64,000 bases of DNA from Vibrio sp. NTOU-M3 (GCF_040869035.1 NZ_CP162100.1:2976001-3040000), one strand, 5' to 3'; numbered from the stretch's first letter, positions 27,747 to 45,451 are shown. Notes: a model not told the origin generated them from the sequence alone. Numbers and translations: made by a program.

Positions 27747-28334
27747 TCAAATCGCGATACCGATATTGCTAACCCCTTCTTCTCTCAGTTCCAAGCGAAG
27801 ATCTTTGATCAGGTCAATATCGCGCTCTTGCGCATCTTTAAGTGGCCGAAAAATTGCCCACTGAACATCCCACTCAGCACATAGCGCTTCATTTTCTTTT
27901 TGGTTGTCATTGGTTATTTCCACACCCGTTTGCGCTTCTTCAAGTTGTGCCACAGTCACCACCGATTGCTGACTCACTTTGTGCATGTTGTCATACAGAT
28001 CATCGCGATCTAGCAAACCATGTAATAACGTTGAAAGGGCGACACACGCGTCAATAGCAGGATAAACACCGTAGAAGTCAAAATCCTCCGAGCAAGGGAT
28101 GATCTCTTCTAGCTTCTCTAACTGACGTTCAAAGTTCACCTTCGCATTTTTTACCGTTAAAAGCTCCCAAACACTGTCGAGAATATCGCGATAAATACGT
28201 GCCTCAGCGAATTCCGTATTGTCACAGAACATGGCATAGTTAGGGTACATGCGTTCGCACAAGCAAGCCATGAACGTAATTTGTTGCCATGGTTCGAACT
28301 TTTCAAGACGAAGCTGGAGTGGATTCTGTAGCAT
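27747..28334 (-). CDS. yjaG: DUF416 family protein YjaG
   Basis: A 195-residue cytoplasmic protein, MLQNPLQLRLEKFEPWQQITFMACLCERMYPNYA at the start and VSQQSVVTVAQLEEAQTG in the middle, matching the DUF416 family (E. coli YjaG, next to hupA). Helical, no membrane segment. The Met at 28334 is used instead of the much longer frame, which begins within the neighbouring gene. It overlaps no gene but is divergent from the dehydrogenase gene at 28404, 69 bp away. Function unknown. Confidence 0.88.
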   Translation of the reverse strand: MLQNPLQLRLEKFEPWQQITFMACLCERMYPNYAMFCDNTEFAEARIYRDILDSVWELLTVKNAKVNFERQLEKLEEIIPCSEDFDFYGVYPAIDACVALSTLLHGLLDRDDLYDNMHKVSQQSVVTVAQLEEAQTGVEITNDNQKENEALCAEWDVQWAIFRPLKDAQERDIDLIKDLRLELREEGVSNIGIAI

Positions 28335-28403
28335 AGTGACTCGTTGGTTGCAGAAAATACAGCGGAAGTGTACTTGATAACCAGTAAGGAAAAAAGTAAG
28401 CCA

Positions 28404-29330
28404 ATGAACTATTTCACACATACCGTTTATATACTGACTGAGCAAAATGAAAAGTACCGGCAGTTACTTGAGCAATCACAGCTTCCAGATCTAAAAATTA
28501 CTGACTCACCTCACGAAGCAACTATTTTGCTTGCATCGCCGCCATTGGCTGCTCAAAGACTTGCGGACTTCCCTAAACTTCAGTGGCTACAGTCTATCTA
28601 TGCGGGCGTTGATGCACTTCAAAAGGTCAAAATTAGTCAAAATTGCCAAGTGACAAACGTAAAAGGGATTTTTGGACAGCAAATCGCTGAGTACGTACTG
28701 GGGAATAGTATCGCTTTTTATCGTCACTTCAGCACTTATCAACAGCAGCAACAAAACAAACATTGGCAACCTCATAGTTATGAGTCGTTAAATAATAAAG
28801 TAATGGTGATACTAGGTACTGGTTCTATCGCTTGCCATCTGGCTAAGGTCGCGCAAGTATTCGGCCTTGAAGTCATCGGCATCAACCGAAGTGGTATCCC
28901 TCCAAAAGACTCGCCTTTTTCGCAAGTGTTTCACGTTCAAGAGCTCAAATTGGCATTAAACAATGCCAATATTCTGGTCAACACACTCCCTGCGACTAGT
29001 GAAACTCAAGATCTGATTGATATCCGAATACTTAAAGAATGTCAGGATACAGTTTTATTTAATGTTGGACGTGGCAGTGTATTAAAGGAACAAGAACTTC
29101 TTCACGCATTAGATATTGGCCATATTGCCCATGCTTTCCTTGACGTTTTCCGCCACGAGCCACTTAAACCAGAAGATGTTCTTTGGAATCATCCTAACAT
29201 CACTGTTACACCGCATATTGCTGCATTGAGCTTCCCAGAACAGGCATTCGAGGTCTTCTCAGAAAATTACCTGCTGTGGCGTGATGGCTTTAGCCTGATG
29301 CACAATGTCGATCTCAGTAAAGGGTATTGA
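28404..29330 (+). CDS. D-isomer-specific 2-hydroxyacid dehydrogenase
   Basis: A 308-residue NAD(P)-dependent dehydrogenase. Start 28404 has a purine-rich RBS (AAGGAAAAAAG); the longer frame begins in the promoter region. The nucleotide-binding motif is ILGTGSIACHLA (variant of GxGxxG). The catalytic Arg (FNVGRGSV), Glu (FRHEPL) and His (TPHIAALS) of the family are present. It most resembles the glyoxylate/hydroxypyruvate reductase (GhrA-like) branch; the substrate is not certain. It overlaps the next gene by 26 bp. Confidence 0.88.
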   Translation: MNYFTHTVYILTEQNEKYRQLLEQSQLPDLKITDSPHEATILLASPPLAAQRLADFPKLQWLQSIYAGVDALQKVKISQNCQVTNVKGIFGQQIAEYVLGNSIAFYRHFSTYQQQQQNKHWQPHSYESLNNKVMVILGTGSIACHLAKVAQVFGLEVIGINRSGIPPKDSPFSQVFHVQELKLALNNANILVNTLPATSETQDLIDIRILKECQDTVLFNVGRGSVLKEQELLHALDIGHIAHAFLDVFRHEPLKPEDVLWNHPNITVTPHIAALSFPEQAFEVFSENYLLWRDGFSLMHNVDLSKGY

Positions 29331-29922
29331 AGGTTTGGAACAACTATTAAAACAGGTCAGAATATGCAAAGTATGCGACCGAAGTCTTCCTCTTGGCGCA
29401 AACCCAGTCATTCAAGCGAGCCCTACTGCACGATTACTCATTATCGGCCAAGCGCCAGGAACACGTGTCCATCAAACATCAATTCCTTGGAATGATCCAA
29501 GCGGAGACCGTCTTCGAGATTGGCTTCAGCTGGACAAAGACGATTTCTACAACAGCCAAAATATCGCTATCATGCCGATGGGCCTATGTTACCCGGGAAA
29601 AGGAAAAAATGGCGATTTACCACCGAGAAAAGAATGCGCTCCACTCTGGCATCAAAAAGTACTATCGATGATGCCGCATGTTGGAATGACATTGTTAATT
29701 GGTCAATATGCGCAAAATTACTATTTAAATAAGAAACCTAAAACGCTTACTGAAATGGTAAAACAGTGGCAAACCTGGGCGCCCTCGTACCTACCTCTTC
29801 CTCATCCTTCACCAAGAAACACACTTTGGTTAAAGAAAAACTCTTGGTTTGAGGCAGAAGTACTCCCCTTCATTCGAGAATATGTTCATAGCCACTTAAA
29901 GCTAAATGAACCTAAAAAATAG
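29305..29922 (+). CDS. Uracil-DNA glycosylase superfamily protein, probable Fe-S type
   Basis: A 205-residue protein with the UDG-superfamily motif 1 region LLIIGQAPGTRVHQTSIPWNDPSGDRL and the C-terminal motif LPHPSPRNTLW. Four cysteines (21, 24, 95, 111) in CxxC-70-C-15-C spacing match the 4Fe-4S ligand pattern of family-4/5 UDGs. These enzymes excise uracil from DNA; in this subgroup activity is generally unproven. Its ATG lies inside the dehydrogenase gene (26-bp overlap), so the two genes are translationally linked. Confidence 0.85.
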   Translation: MSISVKGIEGLEQLLKQVRICKVCDRSLPLGANPVIQASPTARLLIIGQAPGTRVHQTSIPWNDPSGDRLRDWLQLDKDDFYNSQNIAIMPMGLCYPGKGKNGDLPPRKECAPLWHQKVLSMMPHVGMTLLIGQYAQNYYLNKKPKTLTEMVKQWQTWAPSYLPLPHPSPRNTLWLKKNSWFEAEVLPFIREYVHSHLKLNEPKK

Positions 29923-30023
29923 CATATCTGTTAAGGTTTGAAATAAATAGAGGAAGAGAACAGGACGCTTACGCTCAAGACGCATCATTCCCTAAAAAGA
30001 AAAAATCGATACGCCTAAAACAA

Positions 30024-30049
30024 CAAAACCCAGTCCGAAGACTGGGTTT
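30024..30049 (-). terminator. rRNA operon terminator downstream of tRNA-Asp
   Basis: The stem AAACCCAGTC-CGAA-GACTGGGTTT reads on the minus strand as hairpin followed by TTTTGTTGTTTT, directly after tRNA-Asp. Confidence 0.85.
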
Positions 30050-30058
30050 CTAAATAAA

Positions 30059-30135
30059 TGGCGGAGCGGACGGGACTCGAACCCGCGACCCCCGGCGTGA
30101 CAGGCCGGTATTCTAACCAACTGAACTACCGCTCC
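30059..30135 (-). tRNA. tRNA-Asp (GTC)
   Basis: Minus-strand cloverleaf GGAGCGGTAGTTCAG...CCTGTCACG...GGTTCGAGTCC...CCGCTCCGCCA with anticodon GTC and encoded CCA. 77 nt; last gene of the downstream rRNA operon. Confidence 0.97.
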
Positions 30136-30165
30136 GCACTGGTTAGACTTAAAGTCTAAATTTAA

Positions 30166-30285
30166 AGCCTGGCGATGTCCTACTCTCACATGGGGAAGCC
30201 CCACACTACCATCGGCGCTAATTCGTTTCACTTCTGAGTTCGGAATGGAAATCAGGTGGGTCCAAATCGCTATGGTCGCCAAGCA
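30166..30285 (-). rRNA. rrf: 5S rRNA (downstream operon)
   Basis: Minus-strand sequence begins TGCTTGGCGACCATAGCG and ends ACATCGCCAGGCTT, about 120 nt; identical to the copy at 35649-35768 as far as compared. Confidence 0.95.
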
Positions 30286-30371
30286 AATTCTTTAATTCGG
30301 AAAGCTGTTTTTAAGTTCTTAACACATTCAATGTTCTTAATTCGAGTCCATCAAAACCCCTTGGGTGTTGT

Positions 30372-33261
<2,890 letters not shown>

Positions 33262-33451
33262 ATACAACCCGAAGGAGTTTCGAATTGATGTTAAACAACC
33301 AAAGTTGTCTGCAATTTTTATACATGATGCAGACTCGATTTTGCCGGACTCAAATTCCAAGAACACTTGAATGTGTTATTTTGGTGTTTGTCATAAAGAC
33401 AAACATTGAGAACTTTACAATCAACAATAATTTGTTGATTTGTCAGCTTTC

Positions 33452-33468
33452 CAAATTGTTAAAGAGCT
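33452..33468 (-). promoter_or_regulatory. boxA antitermination element in the 16S-23S spacer (downstream operon)
   Basis: Minus-strand AGCTCTTTAACAATTTGG contains the boxA core GCTCTTTAACA bound by NusB-S10. The same element is at 38935-38951 in the other operon. Confidence 0.7.
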
Positions 33469-33521
33469 AGATTTTCTGATGAAAACCATTTTTAAAAGCA
33501 CTCATCGAATGCGCTTAAAGA

Positions 33522-33597
33522 TGGTGGAGCTAAGCAGGATCGAACTGCTGACCTCCTGCGTGCAAGGCAGGCGCTCTCCCAGCTGAGCTATAGCCCC
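33522..33597 (-). tRNA. tRNA-Ala (TGC)
   Basis: GGGGCTATAGCTCAG...CCTTGCACG...GTTCGATCC...TAGCTCCACCA, 76 nt with CCA; anticodon TGC. In the 16S-23S spacer. Confidence 0.97.
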
Positions 33598-33639
33598 ATC
33601 AGGTGTTGATACTGTATGCCAATCTCTTGGGAAGGAAAT

Positions 33640-33716
33640 TGGTGGGTCTGAGTGGACTTGAACCACCGACCTCTCGCTTATCAGGCGAACGCTCTAACCA
33701 CCTGAGCTACAGACCC
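33640..33716 (-). tRNA. tRNA-Ile (GAT)
   Basis: GGGTCTGTAGCTCAG...CTGATAAG...GTTCAAGTCC...CAGACCCACCA, 77 nt with CCA; anticodon GAT. Paired with tRNA-Ala in the classic Ile-Ala spacer. Confidence 0.97.
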
Positions 33717-33780
33717 AGTATCGTCTCTTAAACTATAAACATATCAATCTGTGTGAACACTCATCGCAATAATCATCGTA

Positions 33781-35332
<1,552 letters not shown>

Positions 35333-35503
35333 AAGATTTTGGTCGGCTCAATGAATACTGAACATTACATAAGTAATGTTTGAATTGACTGTGCTGAATC
35401 TTTCGATTCAATGGTCACTTCGTTTCATTGAAACCTAATTTGATACCGAAGTATCTATTTGGATTATCATCAACGAGTGCCCACACAGATTGATAGGTTT
35501 ATA

Positions 35504-35515
35504 TTGTTAAAGAGC
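35504..35515 (-). promoter_or_regulatory. Leader boxA (downstream rRNA operon)
   Basis: Minus-strand GCTCTTTAACAA in the 16S leader, about 175 nt before the 16S 5' end, the usual rrn antitermination site. Confidence 0.75.
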
Positions 35516-35552
35516 TTTGCTTTCAGTGCCTTAGCACTTAGGCAGGACGCGT

Positions 35553-35580
35553 ATAATACGCTGTCTGCGTTGAAAGTCAA
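35553..35580 (-). promoter_or_regulatory. P2-like promoter of the downstream rRNA operon
   Basis: Minus strand TTGACT (35575-35580), 16-bp spacer, TATTAT (35553-35558), then a GC-rich discriminator. Same boxes and spacing as E. coli rrn P2. Only about 68 bp separate it from the upstream operon's 5S, and no P1 is visible. Confidence 0.8.
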
Positions 35581-35638
35581 CATAAAACTCTAAAGTTTTT
35601 TAAAGTTTTATGGTGACTTGCTTAATGTCTAAGCAAGT
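35581..35638 (-). terminator. Weak hairpins between the two rRNA operons
   Basis: Two stem-loops read on the minus strand after the upstream 5S: ACTTGCTTA-GACAT-TAAGCAAGT (35616-35638) and CATAAAACT...AGTTTTATG (35581-35612). Neither is followed by a good U-tract, so termination is probably leaky. Confidence 0.45.
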
Positions 35639-35648
35639 ACGCAATTAA

Positions 35649-35768
35649 AGCCTGGCGATGTCCTACTCTCACATGGGGAAGCCCCACACTACCATCGGCG
35701 CTAATTCGTTTCACTTCTGAGTTCGGAATGGAAATCAGGTGGGTCCAAATCGCTATGGTCGCCAAGCA
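35649..35768 (-). rRNA. rrf: 5S rRNA (upstream operon)
   Basis: Same sequence as the 5S at 30166-30285; last gene of the upstream rRNA operon, which has no tRNA after the 5S. Confidence 0.95.
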
Positions 35769-35854
35769 AATTCTTTAATTCGGAAAGCTGTTTTTAAGTT
35801 CTTAACACATTCAATGTTCTTAATTCGAGTCCATCAAAACCCCTTGGGTGTTGT

Positions 35855-38744
<2,890 letters not shown>

Positions 38745-38934
38745 ATACAACCCGAAGGAGTTTCGAATTGATGTTAAACAACCAAAGTTGTCTGCAATTT
38801 TTATACATGATGCAGACTCGATTTTGCCGGACTCAAATTCCAAGAACACTTGAATGTGTTATTTTGGTGTTTGTCATAAAGACAAACATTGAGAACTTTA
38901 CAATCAACAATAATTTGTTGATTTGTCAGCTTTC

Positions 38935-38951
38935 CAAATTGTTAAAGAGCT
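38935..38951 (-). promoter_or_regulatory. boxA in the 16S-23S spacer (upstream operon)
   Basis: Minus-strand AGCTCTTTAACAATTTGG, as in the other operon. Just 5' of it on the rRNA the two spacers diverge. Confidence 0.7.
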
Positions 38952-39005
38952 ATGTTTTCTGATGAAAACCATTTTTAAAAGCACTTAAGAAAGTACGCTT
39001 AAAGA

Positions 39006-39081
39006 TGGTATCCCGTAGGGGAGTCGAACCCCTGTTACCGCCGTGAAAGGGCGGTGTCCTAGACCTCTAGACGAACGGGAC
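39006..39081 (-). tRNA. tRNA-Glu (TTC)
   Basis: GTCCCGTTCGTCTAGAGG...CCTTTCACGG...GTTCGACTCC...ACGGGATACCA, 76 nt with CCA; anticodon TTC. It replaces the Ile-Ala pair in this operon's spacer. Confidence 0.96.
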
Positions 39082-39169
39082 ACTAAGTCGAACATCTTGG
39101 GGGATGTTCCATCTCTTAAACTACATAAACCATCAATCTGTGTGAACACTCATCGCAATAATCATCGTA

Positions 39170-40721
<1,552 letters not shown>

Positions 40722-40892
40722 AAGATTTTGTCGGCTCAATGAATACTGAACATTACATAATGTAATGTTTGAATTGACTGTGCTGAATCTTTCGATTCAA
40801 TGGTCACTTCGTTTCATTGAAACCTAATTTGAAGCCGAAGCTTCTAATTGGATTATCATCAACGAGTGCCCACACAGATTGATAGGTTTATA

Positions 40893-40904
40893 TTGTTAAA
40901 GAGC
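40893..40904 (-). promoter_or_regulatory. Leader boxA (upstream rRNA operon)
   Basis: Minus-strand GCTCTTTAACAA between P2 and 16S. Confidence 0.75.
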
Positions 40905-40950
40905 TTTTCTAACTGCCGCCGCGCTTAGCGCCTCGTCGTTAGGGGTGCGT

Positions 40951-40978
40951 ATCTTACGCTTCCCATTTTGAGAGTCAA
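40951..40978 (-). promoter_or_regulatory. rrn P2 promoter (upstream operon)
   Basis: TTGACT (40973-40978), 16-bp spacer, TAAGAT (40951-40956). Confidence 0.8.
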
Positions 40979-41056
40979 GCATTTATTCAAACTTTCTTTT
41001 CTCTCTTTCCAGACCCTCTATGTGACTTCCGTCTCATTCCGTGTCTGTGGGGCGGC

Positions 41057-41084
41057 ATTATAGGGAGTTCAAATGCAATAACAA
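41057..41084 (-). promoter_or_regulatory. rrn P1 promoter (upstream operon)
   Basis: TTGTTA (41079-41084), 16-bp spacer, TATAAT (41057-41062), discriminator GCCGCCCC; an A-rich stretch directly upstream (to about 41105) fits an UP element. About 106 bp from P2, as in E. coli rrn operons. Fis, from the gene at 4222, is expected to activate it. The rest of 41105-41276 holds no gene. Confidence 0.85.
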
Positions 41085-41276
41085 GGCTTTTTTTGAATTT
41101 CTTTTCCGTTTGATTAAAAACGCATCAAATCACATTTTATCGACTAAAATTTCAACATTTGAGACATGTCACATCAATCAATTGGAAAAACAACAAGCAT
41201 ATACGTAAGATCCCTGTGTCTATTTTGTTAAAACAGACATTTTCCTTTTATCTATATATGTAAGTTGTATTCCTAT

Positions 41277-41723
41277 ATGAATTCGAACAAATCATCTCTA
41301 ATGGTTATCGCCTTAGCTATTATTGGCGGAATCGTATTTTCACAGGTTGCAGTATCACCTGTAATTGCTTTTGTTGTTGGCGTTGTCGCTACCGCTTTTC
41401 TTCTTAAATTTTTAAACAACCCAATTTTAGAGCCAACAAAAGATACACCAGCAACCAAAACTCTTTACGTAGGAAATCTTCCTTATAAAGCGAATGAATC
41501 GCACGTAAAGGATCTCTTTGCTAAACACGGTGAGGTTTTTGCCGTCAGATTAATGAAGGATAAACGAACTGGAAAACGCCGAGGCTTTGGCTTCGTGGTA
41601 ATGGCTGCATCAGATGCACAAACAGCCATTAATGGATTAAATGAACAGGATTATATGCAAAGGACATTAAAAGTCCGTATTGCAAACGATCCTAAAAATC
41701 CAGAATCGGATAATGGCGAATAG
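41277..41723 (+). CDS. Membrane-anchored RRM RNA-binding protein
   Basis: A 148-residue protein: two hydrophobic stretches at the N-terminus ([16 protein letters not shown] and [18 protein letters not shown], about 9-46) then one RNA recognition motif (about 62-138) with RNP2 LYVGNL and RNP1 RGFGFVVM, both with the expected aromatic residues. Such RRM proteins are small and cytoplasmic in most bacteria; here a membrane hairpin is fused in front. RNA targets are unknown. ATG 41277 was chosen; a TTG at 41265 is possible and neither has a strong RBS. The last 32 bp overlap the convergent murI. Confidence 0.85.
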   Translation: MNSNKSSLMVIALAIIGGIVFSQVAVSPVIAFVVGVVATAFLLKFLNNPILEPTKDTPATKTLYVGNLPYKANESHVKDLFAKHGEVFAVRLMKDKRTGKRRGFGFVVMAASDAQTAINGLNEQDYMQRTLKVRIANDPKNPESDNGE

Positions 41724-42483
41724 GATTAAAGCCTAGGGCCATTAGCTTGTTATTCAGTGCTTCCTCTTCCCAAGGGGGAGCACTTGAAAAAATCTCTCTT
41801 CCCCCTATTTTATCCGCCCTATCTATTTTTAATAAATCCTGCACTCTACGTGCAATCGCCTCACCAGAGTCAATCAGAATCACGTGCTCACCCAATGCTG
41901 CTTGAATCTCATCTCGGATCAAGGGGAAGTGTGTGCACCCTAATACTGCAACGTCGATATTATCTGCCAAAGGGGAAAGTATTTTTTGAAGTTCAGATAG
42001 ACTCACTGGCATGCCGCGTAATTTTTCTTCAGCAATATCCACCAAACGGGTCGAACCCAACATCTCTACTGTTTTACTTTGAGCAAAGTCTCGGATCAGT
42101 TCTTTGGTATATTGGCGTGTCACGGTCGCAGGTGTAGCGATAAGCCCAACAGCTTTGCTTGCTAGGTTGGAGGCAGGCTTTATGGCAGGTACAACGCCAA
42201 CCACGGGTATTGACAATGATTGGCGAAGTGTTGGAAGGACGATAGTGCTCGCCGTATTGCAAGCAATTACGACGAGATCAATCTGATATTCAGCAACCAG
42301 TTCGGTGACTAAACACCTAACTCGTTTAATTAACGTCTCGTGCTCAAGCTCTCCATAGGGGTACGCTTCATTGTCAAAAATGTACAAGTAATCTAATTGC
42401 GGCAATAGCTTCTGAATTTCTTGGTAAACTGAAATTCCACCAACACCAGAATCAAAGATTAATACCTTTTGTTGTTTTGACAC
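41692..42483 (-). CDS. murI: Glutamate racemase
   Basis: MurI interconverts L- and D-glutamate for peptidoglycan. The protein has both catalytic cysteines, in ACNTAST and GCTHFPL, and the N-terminal [10 protein letters not shown] motif. GTG 42483 is preferred because GGGGAAG lies five bases upstream; a longer in-frame start at 42513 lacks one. 263 residues is normal. The 3' end overlaps the 3' end of the RRM gene by 32 bp. It follows the DUF71 gene closely, in the btuB-murI order conserved in enterobacteria. Confidence 0.95.
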   Translation of the reverse strand: MSKQQKVLIFDSGVGGISVYQEIQKLLPQLDYLYIFDNEAYPYGELEHETLIKRVRCLVTELVAEYQIDLVVIACNTASTIVLPTLRQSLSIPVVGVVPAIKPASNLASKAVGLIATPATVTRQYTKELIRDFAQSKTVEMLGSTRLVDIAEEKLRGMPVSLSELQKILSPLADNIDVAVLGCTHFPLIRDEIQAALGEHVILIDSGEAIARRVQDLLKIDRADKIGGREIFSSAPPWEEEALNNKLMALGFNPIRHYPILDF

Positions 42484-42514
42484 GACCACTTCCCCAAGCA
42501 CAAGATGGGGCAAA

Positions 42515-43201
42515 TCATACTGTTTCGATCAAATTTGGCAATGTTTTCGCGTGGTATCTTTGATAGCAAAATCGATCCGTTTGTTCTTTTATAGTTAAAG
42601 ACAACTGAATTTCCCCACAAAAACAAGGACTACTCGTCACCAAGGTATGAAATTCGCCGTTTTCACCGCAGGGGTCGACGTTATCGGGCAATTGGTTTAA
42701 AAACGTGTCGCTATACCACTGGCCACAATAATCAGCTGACAATACCTGACCGTCTGTCGTTACGACTAATGTTTGAATTCCTCGAGCTAAAATTTCTTTG
42801 GCTAATTTATCGCTCGGTTCGTCTAATAATGGAAAAATGCATTGCCACCCTGCTGGTTCGATATAACTGCGTCGGTATTCCGCAATCCCATTACAAAACA
42901 TATCACCAAATGCTACGGCATCAATCGACAGTGTCGACGCTTTTAACGCATCCACAATTCTGGACTGATAAACCTCATTACTAGGGAAAACCTCTGGCAG
43001 TTCTATCATAATGAGTGGCAACCCAATTAATCGCGCTTGTTGTTCTAGCACGTCAATAGGGGTCCCTTGAAAAGGCACTTCATCTCGAACGAAGGTCGTG
43101 TACAGGCCTACAACGTGATAACGCGAGTCCTCAATCAGTCTCTCAAGGACTAATGTGGAATCTTTTCCGCTCGACCAACTGACAATAACATTTTGCTTCA
43201 T
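42515..43201 (-). CDS. DUF71/COG2102 ATP-pyrophosphatase, B12-linked type
   Basis: A 228-residue protein of the diphthine-ammonia ligase-like family. The PP-loop SWSSGKDS at the N-terminus binds ATP, and the family motif CGENGEFHT is near residue 180. Bacteria lack diphthamide, so the eukaryal role does not apply. Published comparative genomics of DUF71 predicts a bacterial subfamily working in B12 salvage; its place directly behind btuB, under the same cobalamin riboswitch, supports this. The likely job is an ATP-dependent amidation of a corrinoid precursor (inference). The start is 32 bp upstream of murI's GTG start region and 40 bp after btuB. Confidence 0.82.
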   Translation of the reverse strand: MKQNVIVSWSSGKDSTLVLERLIEDSRYHVVGLYTTFVRDEVPFQGTPIDVLEQQARLIGLPLIMIELPEVFPSNEVYQSRIVDALKASTLSIDAVAFGDMFCNGIAEYRRSYIEPAGWQCIFPLLDEPSDKLAKEILARGIQTLVVTTDGQVLSADYCGQWYSDTFLNQLPDNVDPCGENGEFHTLVTSSPCFCGEIQLSLTIKEQTDRFCYQRYHAKTLPNLIETV

Positions 43202-43214
43202 CTTTATTCCTGAT

Positions 43215-43240
43215 AAAAAAACCGCCCGAAGGCGGTTCTA
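43215..43240 (-). terminator. Terminator-like hairpin after btuB
   Basis: AACCGCC-CGAA-GGCGGTT; on the minus strand it is followed by TTTTTTTAT. It lies between btuB and the DUF71 gene, so it may attenuate rather than end the operon. Confidence 0.8.
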
Positions 43241-43241
43241 A

Positions 43242-45059
43242 TTAGAACTGGTAACTGACATTGGCAAAGAAGCGTCGCTCTGGCGCGTTATAACCAGGTG
43301 CTGTTTGATACTCTTCGTCTGTCAAATTATCAACTCGTCCTCTCACAACTAATTCAGGAGAAATCCAGTACCCAACGGACACATCCCACAAACTAACTGA
43401 GGATAGGACATTCGTTGGGTCATAAGACTCATTTGGATTCCCTAAGCGTTCCCCGGTGTAGGTGTAAGTCAGGTTAAAGTCGAAATCTTTGTACGAGGTA
43501 TCCACTAACCATTTGTAATTCTCATCAGCTCTGCGAGCCAGCTTGTTACCCTGAGAGTCTTTGTGATCTTTAAATTCAGCGACCACAGTATGATTAATAA
43601 AACCTGTCTGGAACTCAGTCACTAACTCAAAGCCTTTTAGCTTCGCATCCACATTAAGTGGATACCAAGGTGAACCTTGATACCAAATGATCAAATTATC
43701 GACATCATTGTTGTAGTACGTAGCTTCAACAGAAAATAACTCAAAGTCACCAATATAGCCGATCTCGTGATTATTGGCTTTCTCCGGCTCTAAATCTGCG
43801 TTATATGTGAGGTCTGAATAACTAGGCGCTTTGAACGCCGTTCCTACTGCAGCACGAATCGCATGTTTCTCTGTCACATAGAACATACTGCCTAATGACC
43901 ATGTCGTGTAGTCGTCATATTTATCATGCTTGTCATGACGTACGCTCGCATTTACCTGCAGCTGATTGACATTCACATCTAGGGAAGTGTAAACGCCTGT
44001 GGTATCACGTGACTCACCAGCCAGTGCATCAGGCCATCCATAAGATAACGCGTCATCATCCAGCTTTTCTTTACGCCAGTCGGCACCCGCCCCTAGCGTG
44101 ACATATTGATTGATCAGGATTTGATTTAAGAACTGAAGATTGGATAGGTTGATGTTCTTCTGCGTACCAGCATTAGCTTTACCGGCCGATTCTAAATAAT
44201 CGATATTTTCAATCGATTGCTGGTTTGCTCGCAGTACCGATGTCAGCGTATCACCTTGATACTTTACTTCACCAGTGACACTCAAGTTTTCTGAGTAACC
44301 ATAGTTTTTTTGACCAAAAGAATCATAGCCCACTTGGTTATCAAACCAACGTAAAGATAATGAACCAGTCAAGGTATCAGACAACTTGTGAGAATACGAT
44401 GCCAGTAGATTTTGGCTCTCGTAACCATAATCTTGCCCTGTAGCAGGTACTTTAAAGTCGTAACCTTCTGTTTCTTCAAAACCACCCGCTAACTTTAACG
44501 TACCGTTTTCACCTAACTTCTGTACTGTCGCAAAATTCGCTTCACGCTGATTGTCACTGCCTGCACCCAGTGACACCGATGTTAACGGATTCGTTTGTGT
44601 TGAAGTGGTGATGATATTGATCACGCCAGCGACCGCATCGGAACCATAAAGCGCTCCACCAGCACCTCGGATCACTTCAACACGTTCAACAGTACCAAGT
44701 GGGATGTGATTGAAACTGATCCCACCTGCTGCCGTCTCAATACGCACACCATCAACCAAAATGAGTACGTGATCACTATTGTAACCACGCATAAAAATAG
44801 AGGCACTATGGCCACGGCCTCCAGTCTGTGCAACTTCGACACCTGGAACACGTTTGAGCACATCAACCAAAGACTTCGCTTGAATATCTTCAATCTCTTG
44901 TTTAGAAATCACGGTTGTTGATGCAATCACATCATTCAATGGTTGTTCAAAACGGCTGGCCGTCACTACCACGGTTTCATCAGATGATGTTTGAGCGTGT
45001 GAAAAAGAGGCATACGGAAGTAACGATGCTACTGCAATCGCTAAAATTGACTTGTTCAT
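43242..45059 (-). CDS. btuB: TonB-dependent vitamin B12 receptor
   Basis: BtuB takes cobalamin across the outer membrane with energy from TonB. 605 residues, as in the family. A signal peptide (1-22, ending SHAQ) precedes the TonB box DETVVVTASR, a plug domain (LVDVLKRVPGVEVAQTGGRG, RGAGGALYGSDAVAGVINI) and a 22-strand barrel ending in the C-terminal Phe (ANVSYQF) typical of outer-membrane proteins. The upstream riboswitch shows repression by adenosylcobalamin. Confidence 0.97.
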   Translation of the reverse strand: MNKSILAIAVASLLPYASFSHAQTSSDETVVVTASRFEQPLNDVIASTTVISKQEIEDIQAKSLVDVLKRVPGVEVAQTGGRGHSASIFMRGYNSDHVLILVDGVRIETAAGGISFNHIPLGTVERVEVIRGAGGALYGSDAVAGVINIITTSTQTNPLTSVSLGAGSDNQREANFATVQKLGENGTLKLAGGFEETEGYDFKVPATGQDYGYESQNLLASYSHKLSDTLTGSLSLRWFDNQVGYDSFGQKNYGYSENLSVTGEVKYQGDTLTSVLRANQQSIENIDYLESAGKANAGTQKNINLSNLQFLNQILINQYVTLGAGADWRKEKLDDDALSYGWPDALAGESRDTTGVYTSLDVNVNQLQVNASVRHDKHDKYDDYTTWSLGSMFYVTEKHAIRAAVGTAFKAPSYSDLTYNADLEPEKANNHEIGYIGDFELFSVEATYYNNDVDNLIIWYQGSPWYPLNVDAKLKGFELVTEFQTGFINHTVVAEFKDHKDSQGNKLARRADENYKWLVDTSYKDFDFNLTYTYTGERLGNPNESYDPTNVLSSVSLWDVSVGYWISPELVVRGRVDNLTDEEYQTAPGYNAPERRFFANVSYQF

Positions 45060-45109
45060 TGTATTTGTCCTAAATCGCGAAAATCCTACTGAGCGATTCC
45101 CAATATCCG

Positions 45110-45300
45110 GCTCAGCTGCTGGCAGGTATTCGGACTTAAGAGCATGTTTATCTCCCTACTAACTCGACTTCCCATCTCTTTCTAGAGGCAGTGTCTCTTG
45201 AGTGTTCGTTCTCTTTTACCGCTGCGCGTCAGTTCTGGATTTACACCAGATTCCCTTTTGGCCATCTAAACTTCTAGATAGCACCAGCAGGCTGCATACT
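45110..45300 (-). ncRNA. Cobalamin (AdoCbl) riboswitch of btuB
   Basis: Minus-strand RNA has the conserved elements GGTGC, GGGAATCTGGTGTAAATCCA, GCGCAGCGGTAA, GACACTGCC and GTCCGAATACCTGCCAGC in the usual order. The last element is 58 bp or so from the btuB start, so it probably controls translation or early termination. Confidence 0.95.
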
Positions 45301-45451
45301 AGTAAGCTATTGATAATTTGTCTAGTTAGAATTGATATAAGCTATAGTTTTACAGAGCAGAAAGTGCCAATTCATGTTTAGGGGTGGACAAGCGCGAGGG
45401 ATTGAATAAAATCTGCGCTCTTTATCTGAATGCACCATGAAAGGTAACCGA

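Noticed and set aside
29992..30282. 96-codon minus-strand ORF
   Set aside because: It covers tRNA-Asp and most of 5S; a well-known spurious frame.
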